Shown: positions 1 to 12,002 of the stretch, one piece after another
Numbering within the stretch: the first letter of the stretch is position 1
How the letters are laid out: the number at the start of each line of letters is the position of its first letter
NCBI GenBank assembly: GCA_002049455.2
Contig: KV919065.1
Location: forward strand, 29,601-93,600
Length of the DNA stretch: 64,000 nucleotides
Direction: 5' to 3'
Origin: Porphyra umbilicalis
Lineage: Eukaryota > Rhodophyta > Bangiophyceae > Bangiales > Bangiaceae
Program-made: the position numbers and the translations under genes
Notes under the pieces: model-generated
The model's input: the letters and a program-made list of their open reading frames with translations, nothing else
Databases searched by the model: none
Told to the model about the DNA's origin: nothing

Positions 1-1625
1 TACCCGCGCTGGCCTCCGTCTTGCGCGCCGAGTCGGGCCCGGGGGGGGCCGGACAAAGAGGAGGGCCGTTGTCAACTCTCGCGGCGCCCGTATCGTCCGG
101 GGGAGCGACCGCGGCGGATGCGGTGGCAATGGGGTGCCCGCTCCCCTGCTTCCCGCAAAGGGAAGCGCCGCCAACACAGGGATCCGTTGCCTCCCCCCAA
201 GGGAAAGGGGCTGTGGCAGCGGCGGTGGCGTCGGCAGCGGTGGGGAACTACCGTCGAGCTGGAGCCAACGTGCGGGCGGGGGCGGTGCTACGATCCCCTC
301 TGGGGCGGCCACCTCCTCTGCCCAATCGTCCCCGTTATCGTCCACGTCCCCGTCTTGGACGACCGCGTCGTGTCCGCCCTCACCAGGCACCGGCACGAGC
401 TGTGGGGGTGACGGCAGCGGCGCTGGCCGCGTCGGCGGCATGGAGGAGAGAGGGTTTGCCGCTCCATCGACGTCGTCGGCCATGTCACTGGTCGTATCGA
501 CTCCACCCTCCCCCAACGCAGCCTGCCCATCGTCCCCCACATCGCCGGCCACATTGCCGGCGGTGCCGCTGGTGGCGGCCGCCGGAGGCGCAACGGCCGG
601 TACCCCCCTCGCGGATGCCACCCCCGCCGGGGTGGTGCGGGCGACCCCCCTTCCCGTACCTCTCACTCCCGCGAGCTCCACAGCGCCGCACCGCCCCAGT
701 ACCCCTGCCTCGATCGGCACGGCGTACGAGCGGGTACGGTCCCCCCTCGGCTCCATCCGCGTGGCGGTGCTCGACCTCCTCGCGCTCGTCTTTTCCTCCA
801 ACTGCCCCGAAGCGCACGCTGCGCTCGCCGCCGCGTCGGTGCCGTCGACGCTCATGGAGTTGTTTTGCGCCCTCCGCTGGAACAGCATCCTCCACCGGTC
901 CGTCGCTGACTGCGTCGCCGTCTCCCTCGCGTGCCCGTCGACCGCCCTCCACCGCGCGTGGCTGACCGAAGCGGAGCTGCCGGCGCGGACGCTCGAGCTC
1001 TACGCCCGCGCCTTTGACGTGTCAACACGGCGCCTGCGGCGGCCACGCACCCAGCCGGCTGCGTATGTGGGCGACGTGATGCGGATGGCCGACGCGATGC
1101 GGCAATTTGTGGCGCGCCACCGGGGGCAGCTGGAGCGGGGTTGCATGGCAGAGCCGGGGGGGTGGGGGGGGTGACGCCGCCGCCGCCGCCGTCGCCACCG
1201 CCGTCACCCCAGCCACGCCGAGCGCCGGCCGTGGCAGCGGCGGCAGCGGTAGCGCCCCGACGAGCGACGGCGGCCCGCTGGTGCGGGGCGTCGGCGGCGC
1301 GGGCGCAGCCGCCCTCGGGCCAACGTTTGGCGCGCCGCCCGCGCGTGGCGACGCGGTGGCCTTGCCCACCGCCTGCCGGGAGGCGCCCGCCGCGGTGGGC
1401 GGGCTGGCGGCGCCCGCCTACACCCACGAGGCGCTGCTCGGCCTGTTTGGGGGCACGCCCGCCGCGGGGGCGGCGGCGCTCAAGGCGCTCGACGCCTTTA
1501 CGGAGGGGACCCTCCAGGCGTACAAGGCCAACGCGGTCAAGCCCCTGGGGGGGGCCCGCCCGACCGTCTACTCGGGGTCGACGTTTGCGCCGCTGCGCAC
1601 CAACAGCTCGCTCAATGTGGATTAA
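1..1625 (+). CDS. SAPS-domain protein (PP6 regulatory subunit-like), 5' partial
   Basis: Open from the left edge in the frame of base 2, so the true start is probably outside the window. After a disordered Ala/Pro/Thr-rich part, bases ~720-1130 encode a SAPS-like segment (PLGSIRVAVLDLLALVFSSN, then LRWNSILHRSVADCV, then AYVGDVMRMADAM). In the family this all-helical repeat binds the PP6 catalytic phosphatase. The frame closes at 1172-1174 straight after G runs at 1156-1162 and 1164-1171. The next frame continues with FTEGTLQAYKANAVKPLGG, which matches the family's W-x2-F-x4-L-x3-N region, and stops at 1623-1625. I therefore join both parts as one gene with a homopolymer frameshift. The SAPS call is from motif similarity; the 5' end is unknown. 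Confidence 0.72.
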
Positions 1626-2893
1626 AAAAAACCGTGTGCCGCGGGTGGCGTTTGAGTCTGCTTCTTGTGCGGGGGGGGGAGGGGAGGGCGCCCGTGGCTG
1701 GGGTGACGCAACGTGCGCGCGCCGTCGCCACGTGGAGGCGACTGACACTGCCGCGCGATGGCCCTCGCCTGACGACCGCGAACGCCACGTCGACGACCGT
1801 CCGATGGGGGTGAGTCACGCCCCCGTCGGTCGCATGCGGCGCCTGCGGGGCTGACGGCAATGGGGAAGCACAGGCGGTGGGCGGGCGAAGCCCGCCGGCC
1901 CCGCGTTTGGCAACAAGGCGTCGCGGGCGTCCACGAGCCTCCACGCTCGTAGCGCCGTGGACGAGAGAGGCCTTGCAACCCGCCGGGCACCCACCTCCCA
2001 ATCCGACTGGACGGAACGGTTCCGCACCCACCGACCCGCCTGCGCGCGCGCCTGGACACGCGGGCGGCGCCCGCTGGGCCGCGCGCCCGGGCGCGGGGCG
2101 CCCCGCGGCGCGGCGCGTTGCTGCGTTGGCCCTCTGCCGCGCCTCCCCACCGTCCCCACCCACACGGTCCACACGGCGCGTGTACGTCATGCAATGGGGC
2201 TCCAGGCGACGTTCCCAGTGGTGATTGGCCGGCGGGCCGGATGGGAGCACGCCAGTCGTCTCTCCCCGCCGCCCCCCACCGACCGCCCAGGCCAGTGTTC
2301 ACAGAGCGCCACTGCTGTTGGGGGGGGGGGTCTATTTCCCAGCCGAGACGTCCCAATTACACTGCAGCGCGGACGCGCCGGTGGGGTGGCCGCGCCTCGG
2401 CCCCTCGCTCGACGGGTGTCATTTTTTGGTCTGACGGGCGAGCCTCGGTGGCTTGTTGGCCACCACCCTCCCTCTCCCCGGGAGCGCCGCCAGCCCGCAC
2501 CGACGCAGCGGCGGCAGCGACCGCGCCGACCGCCGCGCCGCGTCGCGCCCGCCACCGTGACGCGGGGGGCCCGCGGACGAGGGGGCGCCGCCCGGTCGTT
2601 GGCGGGGAGAGAGCGCGGCCGCCGCCACACTGCCGCCGCCGTCGGCCCGGCCCCCGCCGCGCCGCGTGCCGCACCGGCCGGGCGGCGCCACGCGGTGGCG
2701 GCCGCGCGGTGCGCGTGGCCACTCGGGGCGGGGCGGGGGCGGACGGGGAGGTGAGGGGAGGGGGGGGGGGGGGGGGGGGGGGGAGGGCGGGTGGAAGGCC
2801 GCCGAGGGGGGTTGTTGTGCTGACGCGGCAGCACCGGGGAGGGCGCGCCGACCGCCGCGAGCGGCGGCCAGTGACAGTGGGGGACTGCGGGCA

Positions 2894-2956
<63 letters not shown>
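2894..2956. repeat. (GGC)n microsatellite
   Basis: About 21 uninterrupted GGC units followed by imperfect GGC/GGT/AGC units, in the region upstream of the copine gene. It reads as poly-Ala or poly-Gly in shadow frames. Confidence 0.9.
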
Positions 2957-2966
<10 letters not shown>

Positions 2967-3677
2967 GTGGCGGCGGCGGCAGCGCGCCGGCGGGCGGTGC
3001 GTGCGCCGACAGGCACCGGGTGGGGCGTCGACGGCGGGCCGACGCGCCCGCGGGCGGCGCGCCCAGGGGGCAGCCGACGCGCGCCGCCGCCGACGGGCGG
3101 GCCGCTGGCGGGCGGGCGGCCGCCCCTGCCGCCGCCCCGTCGGCGTCGCCGCGTGCCGCCGCCGGCGGCGGTGTGCGCGTCGGCGGGCGGTGGGGGGGGG
3201 GGGGGGGGGGGGCGCCGGACGGACCGCCGCCGCCCACCCTGGGCGCGTCGGCGCCCCGCCGCCGCCGCCGCTGCCGACCGCACGCATTACGTTGGGGCGG
3301 CCGCGCGGGGGCGGCCGCGGGGGGGCCCGCACCCCGCCGACGGCGGTGGGGGGGAGGCGGCTGCCGCCGCCGCCCGTGCGTGAGGGTGAGGCGCCCGGGG
3401 GGAGCGCCCCCGTGTCCCGCGCGGCGCGCACCCGCCCCCGCACCCACACCCGCACCGCGGCGGCGGCTGGGGGGGCCGCCCGCTTCTGGCCGTCGGCGCC
3501 GTGCGCGGCGGCGGGGGGGGGGGGGGGGGGGGAGCGGCGGCGCCGACGCGCCCGTGTCGGCCCCCCGTCGCGGGCCGCCCGTGGGGGGAGGGCCCCCGTC
3601 GACGCGCAGCGCCGCGCGCCGCCGCCCGGTCCCCGTCGGTTGCGCGGCGGCGGGCGGCGGCGGCGCCGTCGGCGGCG

Positions 3678-3702
3678 GCGCGCGCGCGCGCGCGCGCGCG
3701 CG
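3678..3702. repeat. Alternating (CG)n tract upstream of the copine start
   Basis: About 12 CG dinucleotides in a row, ending about 70 bases before the proposed copine ATG. Alternating CG is the classic Z-DNA-forming sequence. Confidence 0.85.
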
Positions 3703-3774
3703 GCCGACCCCGCCGCCGGCGGGTGCTTGACGCCTCCCCCCCCGCCCGCCCTCGCCGCCGCACCCTGTGCCGCA

Positions 3775-4797
3775 ATGGGGACGCGCGTGCGCGTGGCGGG
3801 CCGCCAGCGCCACGACGTGCCGTCGGTGGGCGGCGCGAGCGCGGGCATGACCCGCATCGTCGTGCACATTGCCGGGGAGCGCCTCGCGGACCGGGACGTG
3901 TTGTCCAAGTCGGACCCCTTTGCGGTGCTCTACATCCGCGCCGCTCGGCAGAGCCGCTACACGGAGCTCGGCCGCACAGAGACGCTCAAGGATACGGTCA
4001 ACCCGCGGTTTGTCTCCTCCTTTGAGCTCCCCTACGCGTTTGAGCAGCTGCAGGAGCTGCGCGTCGCCCTCTACGACCGGGACAGCCCGTCGGCGGATTT
4101 GCGCAAGCACGACTTTATCGGCGCCGCCGAGTGTGCGCTCGCGCAGGTCGTCACGTCGCCGGGGCGGTGCATTAAGCTCGGGCTCGTCAACCCCGCCGCC
4201 CGCCGGCGGCAGTGTGGGTTTGTGTCCCTGACGGGGGAGGAGGTGAGTACGACCAAAAAGATGGTCTACCTCGACCTCGGCTTGCGCCTCGCGCAGCGCT
4301 CCTCCGACTCCGTGCGGCGCTACTTTGTGATTTCGCGGCCGGCGGACAAGGGCACCGGCTCCATCGACGTGTACCGCTCCGAGGCGACGCGGTGTTCGGA
4401 CCGTCGGATGCGCTTCAAGAGCGTCTTTGTCGATGGGGAGACGCTCACGCGCGGGGACGACCGCCGGGAGGTGACCATCCGCTTTATGGAGGAGCGGGGG
4501 CGCTCCCAAGACGCCCACCGCCTCCACTCGGAGATCACCACCTGCTTTGCGCACTTGGCGGGCTTGGACGTGGGCGCAGAGGTGCCCGTGGGCGTTTACG
4601 TCGGCCCGCGCACGCCGGCGACGCGGCGCCTGGGGGGGCTCTTCTCGCGGCGGGGGGGGGGGGACAAGGCCGCCGCGCACAGCAGCTCGTCGACCATCAC
4701 GGGGTCGTCGGCGGCGTCGGGTGGGGGCGGCGGCGGCGCTGGTGGCGGCAGCCTGTCGGCCAACAGCGGGGACACGGCCAACGGGGACGCTGCCGAC

Positions 4798-4851
<54 letters not shown>

Positions 4852-6062
4852 GGTGCCGCGCAGGTGACCGACAGCCAGGGCAACTTTATGCCCGTCGGCT
4901 CGGCGGCGGCGGTGGCGGCCGCGCACGGCGGCGCCGTCGGCGACTTTGTGCGCACCGGCAGCATGGCGGTGTATGGGGTGCGGGAGATCAAGGAGCCGTC
5001 CTTCCTCGACTTTGTCACGGGCGGTTGCCGCATCCGGCTGGCGATCGGCGTCGACTTTACCTCCTCCAACGGGGACGCGCACGCAGACCCGTCGTCGCTC
5101 CACTATGTCGGGTCGGAAGAGCCCAACGACTATGAGTGGACGCTCCGCTCCGTCGTCGACATCCTCTCGGCGTACGTGCACGAGCCGGTGTTTGCGTGTT
5201 ATGGCTTTGGCGCGCGCGTGCCGCCCGAGTATGGGGTGTCCCACTGCTTCCCGCTCGGCGCCGGTGGCGGCGCCGAGGCGGCCCTCTGTCAGGGCATTGA
5301 GGGCGTCCTCGCCGCCTACCGCCGCACGCTCGACGAGGTGCAGCTGTACGGGCCGACGGTGTTTGCTGACCTCGTGCGCCACGTGGCGACGCTCGCGTCG
5401 GGGCGCGTCACGCAGGCCGACCAGCAGTACACCATCCTCCTCATCCTCACCGACGGGGTCGTGTCGGACATGCGCGAGACGATTGCCGAGGTGGTGGGCG
5501 CGTCCGTGTTGCCCCTCTCCATCATCATTGTCGGGGTGGGGGAGGAGGACTTTTCGCGCATGGCCATCCTCGACTCGGACGACCGGCTGTTGCGGTCGGG
5601 GGAGCGCGTCGCGGCGCGGGACATTGTCCAGTTTTGTGCGCTGCGCGACGCCAAGCGGGACCCGCGGGCGCTCGCCGCCGCCGTGTTGGCCGAGGTGCCG
5701 GCGCAGCTGACGGGGTTTATGAAGGCCAACCAGATCAAGCCCAATTTGCCGGACCGCGACGCAGCGGGGGGTGCGGGGGGGGGGGGGGGGGGCACCGACG
5801 GCGATGGCGTAAAGGGGGGAGGTGGGGGTGGGGGTGGGGGTGGGGTTGGGGGTGGCGGCGGCGGCCGTGCGGCCATGGCGGCGTCTGGCCGCGGGGCGGC
5901 AATCGCGGCGGCGGCCGTCGGCGGTGCCATCCCCGACCTCATGGGCAACGACCCCGTGGCGACCGCCAACGCGGTCGCCCCGGGCTTTGTGGCCGACCAC
6001 CTCAAGCGGCAGGAGCAGCTGCTCGAGCGGGAGCGGCGGGAACAGGCGGCGGCGGCGGCGGC

Positions 6063-6096
<34 letters not shown>

Positions 6097-6420
6097 GCAG
6101 CGGCCGCCGCGGCAGACGAAGCCCGCGCCACGGCGGTGCGGCAATCCCAACACCAGGCGGTAGCGGCACAGCAGGCGGCGGCGGCGCAGATGGCGGCGCA
6201 ACACCATGTCGCCCAACAGCAGCAGCTGGCGGCGGTGCACCACGTGTCGCAGCATCAGGCGGGGCACCAAGCCGCCGCGGCGCGCGCGCACCACGAGCAG
6301 CTCGAGCGGATGGAGTTGGCGGAGCAGCAGCGGCTGGCGTACATGGAGCAGGTGCGGGAGGCGGAGCAGGGGGGGGGGATGGACGCGGGCGGCAGCGACG
6401 TTGACAGCCTCGACGGTGGT

Positions 6421-6454
<34 letters not shown>

Positions 6455-6470
6455 ACCGCAGCGGCAGCGT

Positions 6471-6539
<69 letters not shown>

Positions 6540-7359
6540 GGGCACCTCGTTTGACTTTTCCGCGTTGCAGCACTCGTGGACGGCCGACGCGGCGGCGCCC
6601 CCGTTTGGCCGCCGCGACGCGGCGGCGCGGGGCGGCTTGGTCGCCCCCGCCCCGCCGTTTGGGGCGTCGCCCCACGCGGGCGCCGTCGGCGGCGGCGGCG
6701 GCGTGCACCTGCCGCGGCAGCTGCCGGCCTACTGCCCCGAAGACGATGGGCTGCTCGGCGGCGGCGGCGGCGGCGCCGCCGCCGCTGCCGCCGCCGTCGC
6801 CCGCGGCGCGGGGGTGCCGCCCCCCTTTTGCCCTGAAGACGACTTGCCGGCGGGGGGCGGCGCCCACGGGGACCGCCCGCGCGGGGAGGGCGGCGCCGCG
6901 GCGCCGCCGCCCCGCCGCCGCGGCGGCGGCCGCGCGCGCTCCGTCGGCCTCGACTTGTCGGCGCTCGTGCGGCCGGCCGACGCGGCGGGGGGGGGGGGGC
7001 GCGCTCCCCGCTCCCCCGTCGTCCTCGCCGCCGCCGCGTCAGCGGCGGCCGCGGCGGCGGCGGCGGCGGCGGCGGCGGGCGGCCGCGTCTGGTCACGGCC
7101 CCGCACGCCCGACGGGCTGGCGGCGGGGGAGGAGGGTGGCGGCGGTGGCGGTGGGGGTGGTGGCGGCGGCTGTGGCGGCGGCGGCGGCGGCGGCGGCGGT
7201 GGGGGCGGCGGTGGCGGGGGCGGGGGGGGCGCCCCCGGCGGCCGGGCTCGCGCCTCGCGGCCGACGGGGTTGTGTACGGGGCGGGCGGCAGGGGCTACCC
7301 CTACTCCACGGTGGGGGCGTCCCCCCCCCTCACGCCACCGGCACGCCGCCGGCGGGTGA
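3775..7359 (+). CDS. Copine (C2-C2-copine/VWA) with long low-complexity tail
   Basis: Copines are Ca2+-dependent phospholipid-binding proteins that recruit partners to membranes. From the ATG at 3775: a C2A domain at residues ~25-150 (SKSDPFAVLY, NPRFVSSFELPY, HDFIGAAE), a degenerate C2B at ~165-275, a Gly-rich insert including a (GGC)n run, and the copine/VWA domain at ~410-660. That domain has the family hallmarks DFTSSNG (MIDAS-like), GFGARVPPEY, LYGPT, ILLILTDGV and DIVQF. The remaining ~530 residues are Gly/Ala/Gln-rich with CAG/GGC repeats, unlike usual ~540-residue copines. The frame closes at 7359, but G and C runs at 7222-7229 and 7321-7329 suggest frame changes; a natural-looking end occurs in frame at 7600-7602 (DWPAADASWDG onwards). 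ATG 3847 is an alternative start. A frame is open upstream to 3001 but is featureless. Confidence 0.9.
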
Positions 7360-7988
7360 TGGCGGGCGCGGGGGCGGCGGGCACCCCCCGCCGGCGGGTA
7401 CCGGCACCCGGCCAGACGCGGCGGCGGCGGTGGCGGCATGGGTCGACCCGCGGGGGCCCCCGGGGGGCCCCGGGGGGCAGGCCCGCCCCCGCCCCCGCCC
7501 CGCGCGGCGCGCGACTGGCCCGCCGCGGACGCGTCGTGGGATGGGGCGGCGGCGGCCAACTGGCAGCCGTCGCCGCCGGCGCACCGGACGGGGTGGGGGT
7601 GACGCGCCGCCGCCGGAGGGGGTGGGGGGCTGTTCATTTTTTTTGGGGGGGGGGGGAGGGGTGCGACCACCCGTGCGCGCGTGTGACGGCGCCCCCGTTT
7701 TATCCGTCTTGTGTTTGTGTCCCATAGTTCATCGCACTTGTTTGTCCCGCCGCCGGCGTGCGCGCCGCGCCGCGGTCGCCGCCCGCCCCGCTCGTCGCGC
7801 GTGACTGACCGCCGCGCGGCCGCCGGGGTGCGGCCGATAAAACAAACCATCCACACTGGGTGGGGGGCCGCCGACCGCCGGCCGCCACGGGGTGGCGGCC
7901 GCCGCGCAGACCGCCGCCGCGTCCCCAGTGCCGTCGCCGCCTCTGTTGGGCCGCCCCCGCCCCCGCCCGCCCGTCGTCGTGCCGGGCG

Positions 7989-8610
7989 TTAGGCGTTCGC
8001 GCCACCACCGCCACCGCCGGCGCCCCCCCCCCCCCCTCCAAAAACGTGCGCACTTTGGCGAGCGCGCGCCCCCGGTGGGAAATCGCATTCTTGGCGCCTG
8101 CCTCCATTTCCGCGTACGTGCGCCCCCCCCCCTCGTCCGGTTGAAACACCGGGTCCCACCCAAAGGCGGCGGCACCCCGCGGCGGCACAATCACCCCCGC
8201 CGTGCGGCCTTGCAGCACGGTCACGGGGTGGCCGACGCCGCCGCAGTAGGCAAACGTACACACCGCCTCGGCCGACTTGTCGTCGTAGGCGGCGAGGAGG
8301 GAGCCGAGCCCCCCACGCCGAGCGCGTCGAGGAACCACTTGATGTAGGGGCCTGGGAGGCCGCCCAGCGCCGAAAATTCCAACCCCGTGTCTTCCACGAG
8401 TACGGGCCCGCCGACGGCGGCGGCGGCGGCGGTCGCTTTGGCGCCCGCAATTGCGGCGGGGGTGCCCTGCAGCTCGGGCAAGTCGAGCGCCATGGACGTG
8501 ATGGCCAGGGGGGGGTGGTGGCCGAGAGGATGGCGCGCACTTCAGAGAGCTTGTTGGCGTTGCCAGTGACAAAGGTGATGGGGGGGGGGGGGGGGGGGGG
8601 GGGTGGCCAT
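7989..8610 (-). CDS. ITPA: Inosine triphosphate pyrophosphatase (ITPase/HAM1 family)
   Basis: ITPase hydrolyses ITP, dITP and XTP to monophosphates, clearing deaminated purines from the nucleotide pool. The start ATG at 8610-8608 is followed by poly-Pro from a 24-base G run (8580-8603), then [17 protein letters not shown], the N-terminal phosphate-binding motif. A run at 8508-8515 shifts frame to [17 protein letters not shown] and [21 protein letters not shown] second run at 8309-8314 shifts to [35 protein letters not shown], then [14 protein letters not shown] (SHR signature). All core motifs are present in order and close to the usual ~190-residue length. After a final G run the most natural stop is 7989. 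No single frame covers the gene; each break sits in a homopolymer. It converges on the copine gene. Confidence 0.88.
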
Positions 8611-9670
8611 GGCGGCGCGGCCGCCGGCGGCGGCGGCGGGCCGGGGGCGGTGCGACGGCAGGGGGGGGCGGCACCGGAAGGGCAGGTGGTGGTGGCTGGT
8701 CAGTAGTGGCTGCACCGGGAGGAAGGCGGTGCGGTTGGGGTGGGCGGTCACAACCATGGGGGCGGGGTGGCGCAGGGGGAACAAGGGCGCTGCGACGGAG
8801 CTGAGCGTCGCCGGGCGACGTAGGAGCGAGGACGGCAAGAACAAGGCGGATCAGGGCGCGAGTCGATCGTGACGAACGAGGGATCAGGGAACCGAAACAC
8901 AGCTTAGCCCATACGTAATTTGCAGAAAAATAAAAAAAACGTTCAAGCGCACAGTATTCCCTGGCCTTTAGGACAGGGTGCTCTCAAAGTGTAGTGATGC
9001 ACACATATACTTAGATCAAGAGACTTGCTCTCCGTTTCAGAGGTGGCAGTCTGCATTCGTGTCCTCAGGGATCTGAGGGCGTGTCAGCGTTGGAAGGGTC
9101 GCGATGACGATAAAAGCGAATAGAGTTACGTTGCTGAGAGGGACTGCCCTGCCGCAAGGGTCACAGGGCTCGGACGGCGCGCGCCCCCCTGCCCCCCCCC
9201 ACCGCCCCGAGTTGCGCACGGCGACCACGCGCAGCGACTTCCGGGGTTCGAAGCGCTCACGATAACCCGCGGGTGATCGTGCCTGCGCGCCGGCTTCTGT
9301 TGCGGCGGCGCGTCGGCGGTTGCTGACGCCATCTACCGGCGCTGTTAGAGGCGCCCCGTCGCGCGGCGGTTGATTCGACCCGCCCACCCGTGCGCTGTGT
9401 CGGCCGCCCCGCCCGCCGCGCGCAGATGCGCTGCGCGATGGGGTGAAGGTCCTGCCCGTGGGCGTTGCGCGACGCCGGCGGGCCGCCCCTTCTGCGGTGG
9501 CGGTGGCGGCACCCCTTTCCCCGGCCCACGCCCCCCCCGCCACGGCAACGTGGCTGTGCGTGCCCCCGGGCGTGCTCGCGGCCATGGAGCCAGCCGGCGT
9601 GCCCGGTGTCTACGCGTCGCCGAGCGCGCCACCGCCCTGAAGGCCAGGGTGTTGCACCCATGTGCCTGGA
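8611..9670. other. Intergenic region with a less GC-rich island
   Basis: No recognisable coding sequence. Bases ~8870-9160 are clearly more A/T-rich (runs such as AATAAAAAAAA near 8929), a base change that also marks the transposon-rich segment to the right. The first part holds the upstream region of the ITPase gene. Confidence 0.5.
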
Positions 9671-10122
9671 ATTGCTAACGTCCAAAAAATGGCGGTTGCA
9701 GAGAGAAGGGAGGCAGAGCCGACGACACAGCATAGAAATGATGTAGAATTGGCTGTTCGACAAGCCACGATCAAACTATTGGCTGGGAGTTACCGCCAGT
9801 ATTCTTGCAAGCCAATCAACGTGTCTTCCAGGAATCACACAGAGCCATTGCAACCCACAATGAGATTTCCTGAGATTTTTGGGCCGCTTGCTTGGGCCTG
9901 GAGAGGGCATGGAGAGGGTTCTGGGCCAGACCTGTGATTTCTCATGAGATCAACCAGTTTCTTCAGATTTCTTGAGATCCTGATGTGCGTTTCCAGTGCG
10001 CAGAACTGCATGAGGAGACTGTGTAAGGAACTCACATGATTCCTAGCTTTTCCATTGGTCCACGTTCTCTGTTGAATGATTGCAACCACTCTGCAACCGC
10101 CATGTTTTTGGAGGTCAGCAAT
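9671..10122. mobile_element. Short inverted-repeat element (MITE-like), ~450 bp
   Basis: The ends are imperfect inverted repeats of 33 and 34 bases: 9671-9703 begins ATTGCTAACGTCC and contains ATGGCGGTTGCAGAG, and 10089-10122 is its reverse complement with a few substitutions and one indel. The interior has no coding potential and is richer in A/T than neighbouring genes. Size and structure fit a non-autonomous DNA transposon. I see no clear target-site duplication, perhaps because a second element is inserted at its right edge. Confidence 0.65.
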
Positions 10123-10123
10123 A

Positions 10124-10153
10124 CAGTAGCCTGTCGGGGCCAAATGTCGACCA
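10124..10153 (+). repeat. Left terminal inverted repeat of pogo-like element
   Basis: Contains GGGGCCAAATGTCGACCA at 10136-10153, identical in reverse complement to 12470-12487. A further GTCGACC lies just inside at about 10163, a possible second transposase-binding site. Confidence 0.8.
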
Positions 10154-10379
10154 GTCTTAGAAATGTCGACCACTTTACAGTAACCACCGTACCGCAAGGT
10201 TGACTGCAAAGAACAGCGATTGACTTTGTGGTGACAGTGTTCGCCGCCGTAGATCTCCCGTGTCCCTTCTTCCAACCTTTTCCCTCAAGCCGTGTTCCAT
10301 CCTCTCGTGCCCGTGTCACCCACATCCCATCCGGCAACTCGTCGGCACCCCCTTACTTTTTTTTGAGTCCCCCCCGGTC

Positions 10380-12002
10380 ATGGCGTCTCCCTCTTCCACT
10401 CGATCGACCGCCACCGAGGTCACCCCGGCGCGTTCCAAGTGGGGTACCCGACTTACATCGGAAATGCGTGAGAAGCTCGCAGTGGCGCGGGGGGAGCTGG
10501 GAACGGACAGCGTGGCGAAGTTGATGACCGCCACCGGTGCTTCTCGCTCGAATGTGCGGACCTAGCTCCGTAGCGCGAGCGCCCCGATCAAGCTGGGGCG
10601 CCCCACGTTTTTCTCCTCTGAGGAGGAGGACGTGCTCGCCATGTACATGGCCGCCTAGACCAAGGGCGGCGACCTTTTAACCTGTGAGTTGGCCGCCGTC
10701 CTTTTGCGTCAGTATATCACGGACATGGGAAGGGAGGAGGACGCCGAGCGTCGGTTTGGTGTGGGTGGGTTCCCTGGGCGGTCGTATTTCGACTTATTTT
10801 TGGGGCACCACCCGCAGCTCCGTCGTGTGAGACCCATGGGTATTGAGAGTGCCCGGGCTGATGCCTCAACGCCCGAGGCAGTGGCCAAGTTTTTCGCTGC
10901 GTTTCGCTTTCTTTGTCGCGACTTTAGTATTACTCGGGCTGCGCAGGTGTGGAATACAGACGAGTCCATGATGAATGCCCAAGAGCTGATGGAGACTACC
11001 CCCGCGACGGTCATGGCGGGCGCGCAGACGGCCGTCCCCGAGTTTGTGTTTCCTAGCGTGCAGAGCGGCGCCGAGGCGGCCAGCCTAGTCGCTACCGTGT
11101 GCGCGGACGGTACCCGCCTCCCACTCTTCGTGGTCGTTGCGGGCAGCGGCGGGCGCCTTCCCTACGCCGTGGAGGACGGTGGGAACGGCAGCACTCGTCG
11201 TGTGCCGCTGGCCGCCTACCTGGACGAGGGCGCCGAGGTCCACCGCCGCGGAAAGCCCGGCTTTGACGGTGCCCTGTGGGAGGTGTACGCTGGTTTCGTG
11301 GCACGGCACATGGTCGGCAAGTGCCCGGGTGACTGGAAGGTGTGGTTGATGGACGGGTGCAAGTTGCACGCCTCCGTGGTTGGCTTGAAGGTGCTCCATG
11401 CCGTCAAGGTGGTGGTCCTAATGTTCCCCTCCCACCTCTCCCATATACTCCAGGCGCTAGACAAGGACCCGTTCTTGAAGACCAAGGCGTACGCCCGCAT
11501 CTCCCTGCGCGCAATGCTACCCACACTGCCCCACAATTCCAAGTTCAACCTCGCCAACCTCATGAAGGTGATTAAGCAGGGGGCCTTCCACGGCCTGTCA
11601 TTCGTCAACGTCGTCAACGGCTTCATAAAGACGGGGACGTGGCCCATTTGCCCCTCGGAAATCAATGTCGGCCGGCTGGTATTGGGGAAGGGGGCGCGGA
11701 ACGGGGCGCGCACGGTGGACCTGGAGCTGTTGGCTACCCGCCTGGGCCCTGAGGCTCGCAGAGACATGCGGCAGCCGCAGGTGGCCTTTGAGTCGGTCAG
11801 CACCCGGGGGTTGGCCTTGGAGGCGACCGTCCCCGCTGTGCTGGCCGCGTTCGTCGAGCTGGACGCCGAGGCCGCGCGGAAGCAGGCGGCCAAGGCCACG
11901 GTGCAAGCGGCGAAGGCGGCCAAGGAGGCGGCCGTTGTCGAACTTAACGCTCATTTGGTGGCCGAGGCGGCGGCGCGGCGCAGCAGCCCCCAGTTCCAGT
12001 AG
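10380..12002 (+). pseudogene. Pogo/CENP-B-like DDE transposase with two in-frame stops
   Basis: Reading from ATG 10380 gives a helix-turn-helix-like start (SEMREKLAVARGELGTDSVA), a TAG at 10563-10565, a further open piece, a second TAG at 10656-10658, then a clean 437-codon frame to 12002. The long part holds the DDE_1 catalytic core: first Asp in VWNTDESMMNAQ, second in WLMDGCKLH, third in SHILQALDKDPFLK, with ADGTRLPLF between. The C-terminus is Ala/Lys-rich. Both stops could derive from CAG by one C-to-T change. The downstream frame alone keeps the catalytic triad but not the whole DNA-binding region, so the gene is probably inactive unless stops are spliced or read through. It lies within terminal repeats at 10124 and 12500. 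Confidence 0.8.

Larger units (their letters stand above)
1626..3774. other. Intergenic, low-complexity GC-rich DNA upstream of the copine gene
   Basis: No protein family is recognisable in either strand. The stretch holds long G runs (about 2760-2783, 3190-3211, 3511-3532), a (GGC)n tract and an alternating CG tract. Long open frames here, including antisense ones, come from the absence of A/T-rich stop codons and encode only Arg/Pro/Gly/Ala-rich strings. It presumably contains the promoter and 5' UTR of the copine gene. Confidence 0.6.

Noticed and set aside
2419-6867. 1,482-codon minus-strand open frame antisense to copine
   Set aside because: Arg/Ala/Pro repeats only; it arises because the copine region and GGC tracts lack stop codons on the other strand. 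The plus strand carries clear copine domains.
9236-9290. GGGGTTCGAAGC resembling a tRNA T-arm
   Set aside because: No acceptor stem, D-arm or anticodon arm can be paired around it. I found no tRNA or rRNA gene elsewhere in the window.
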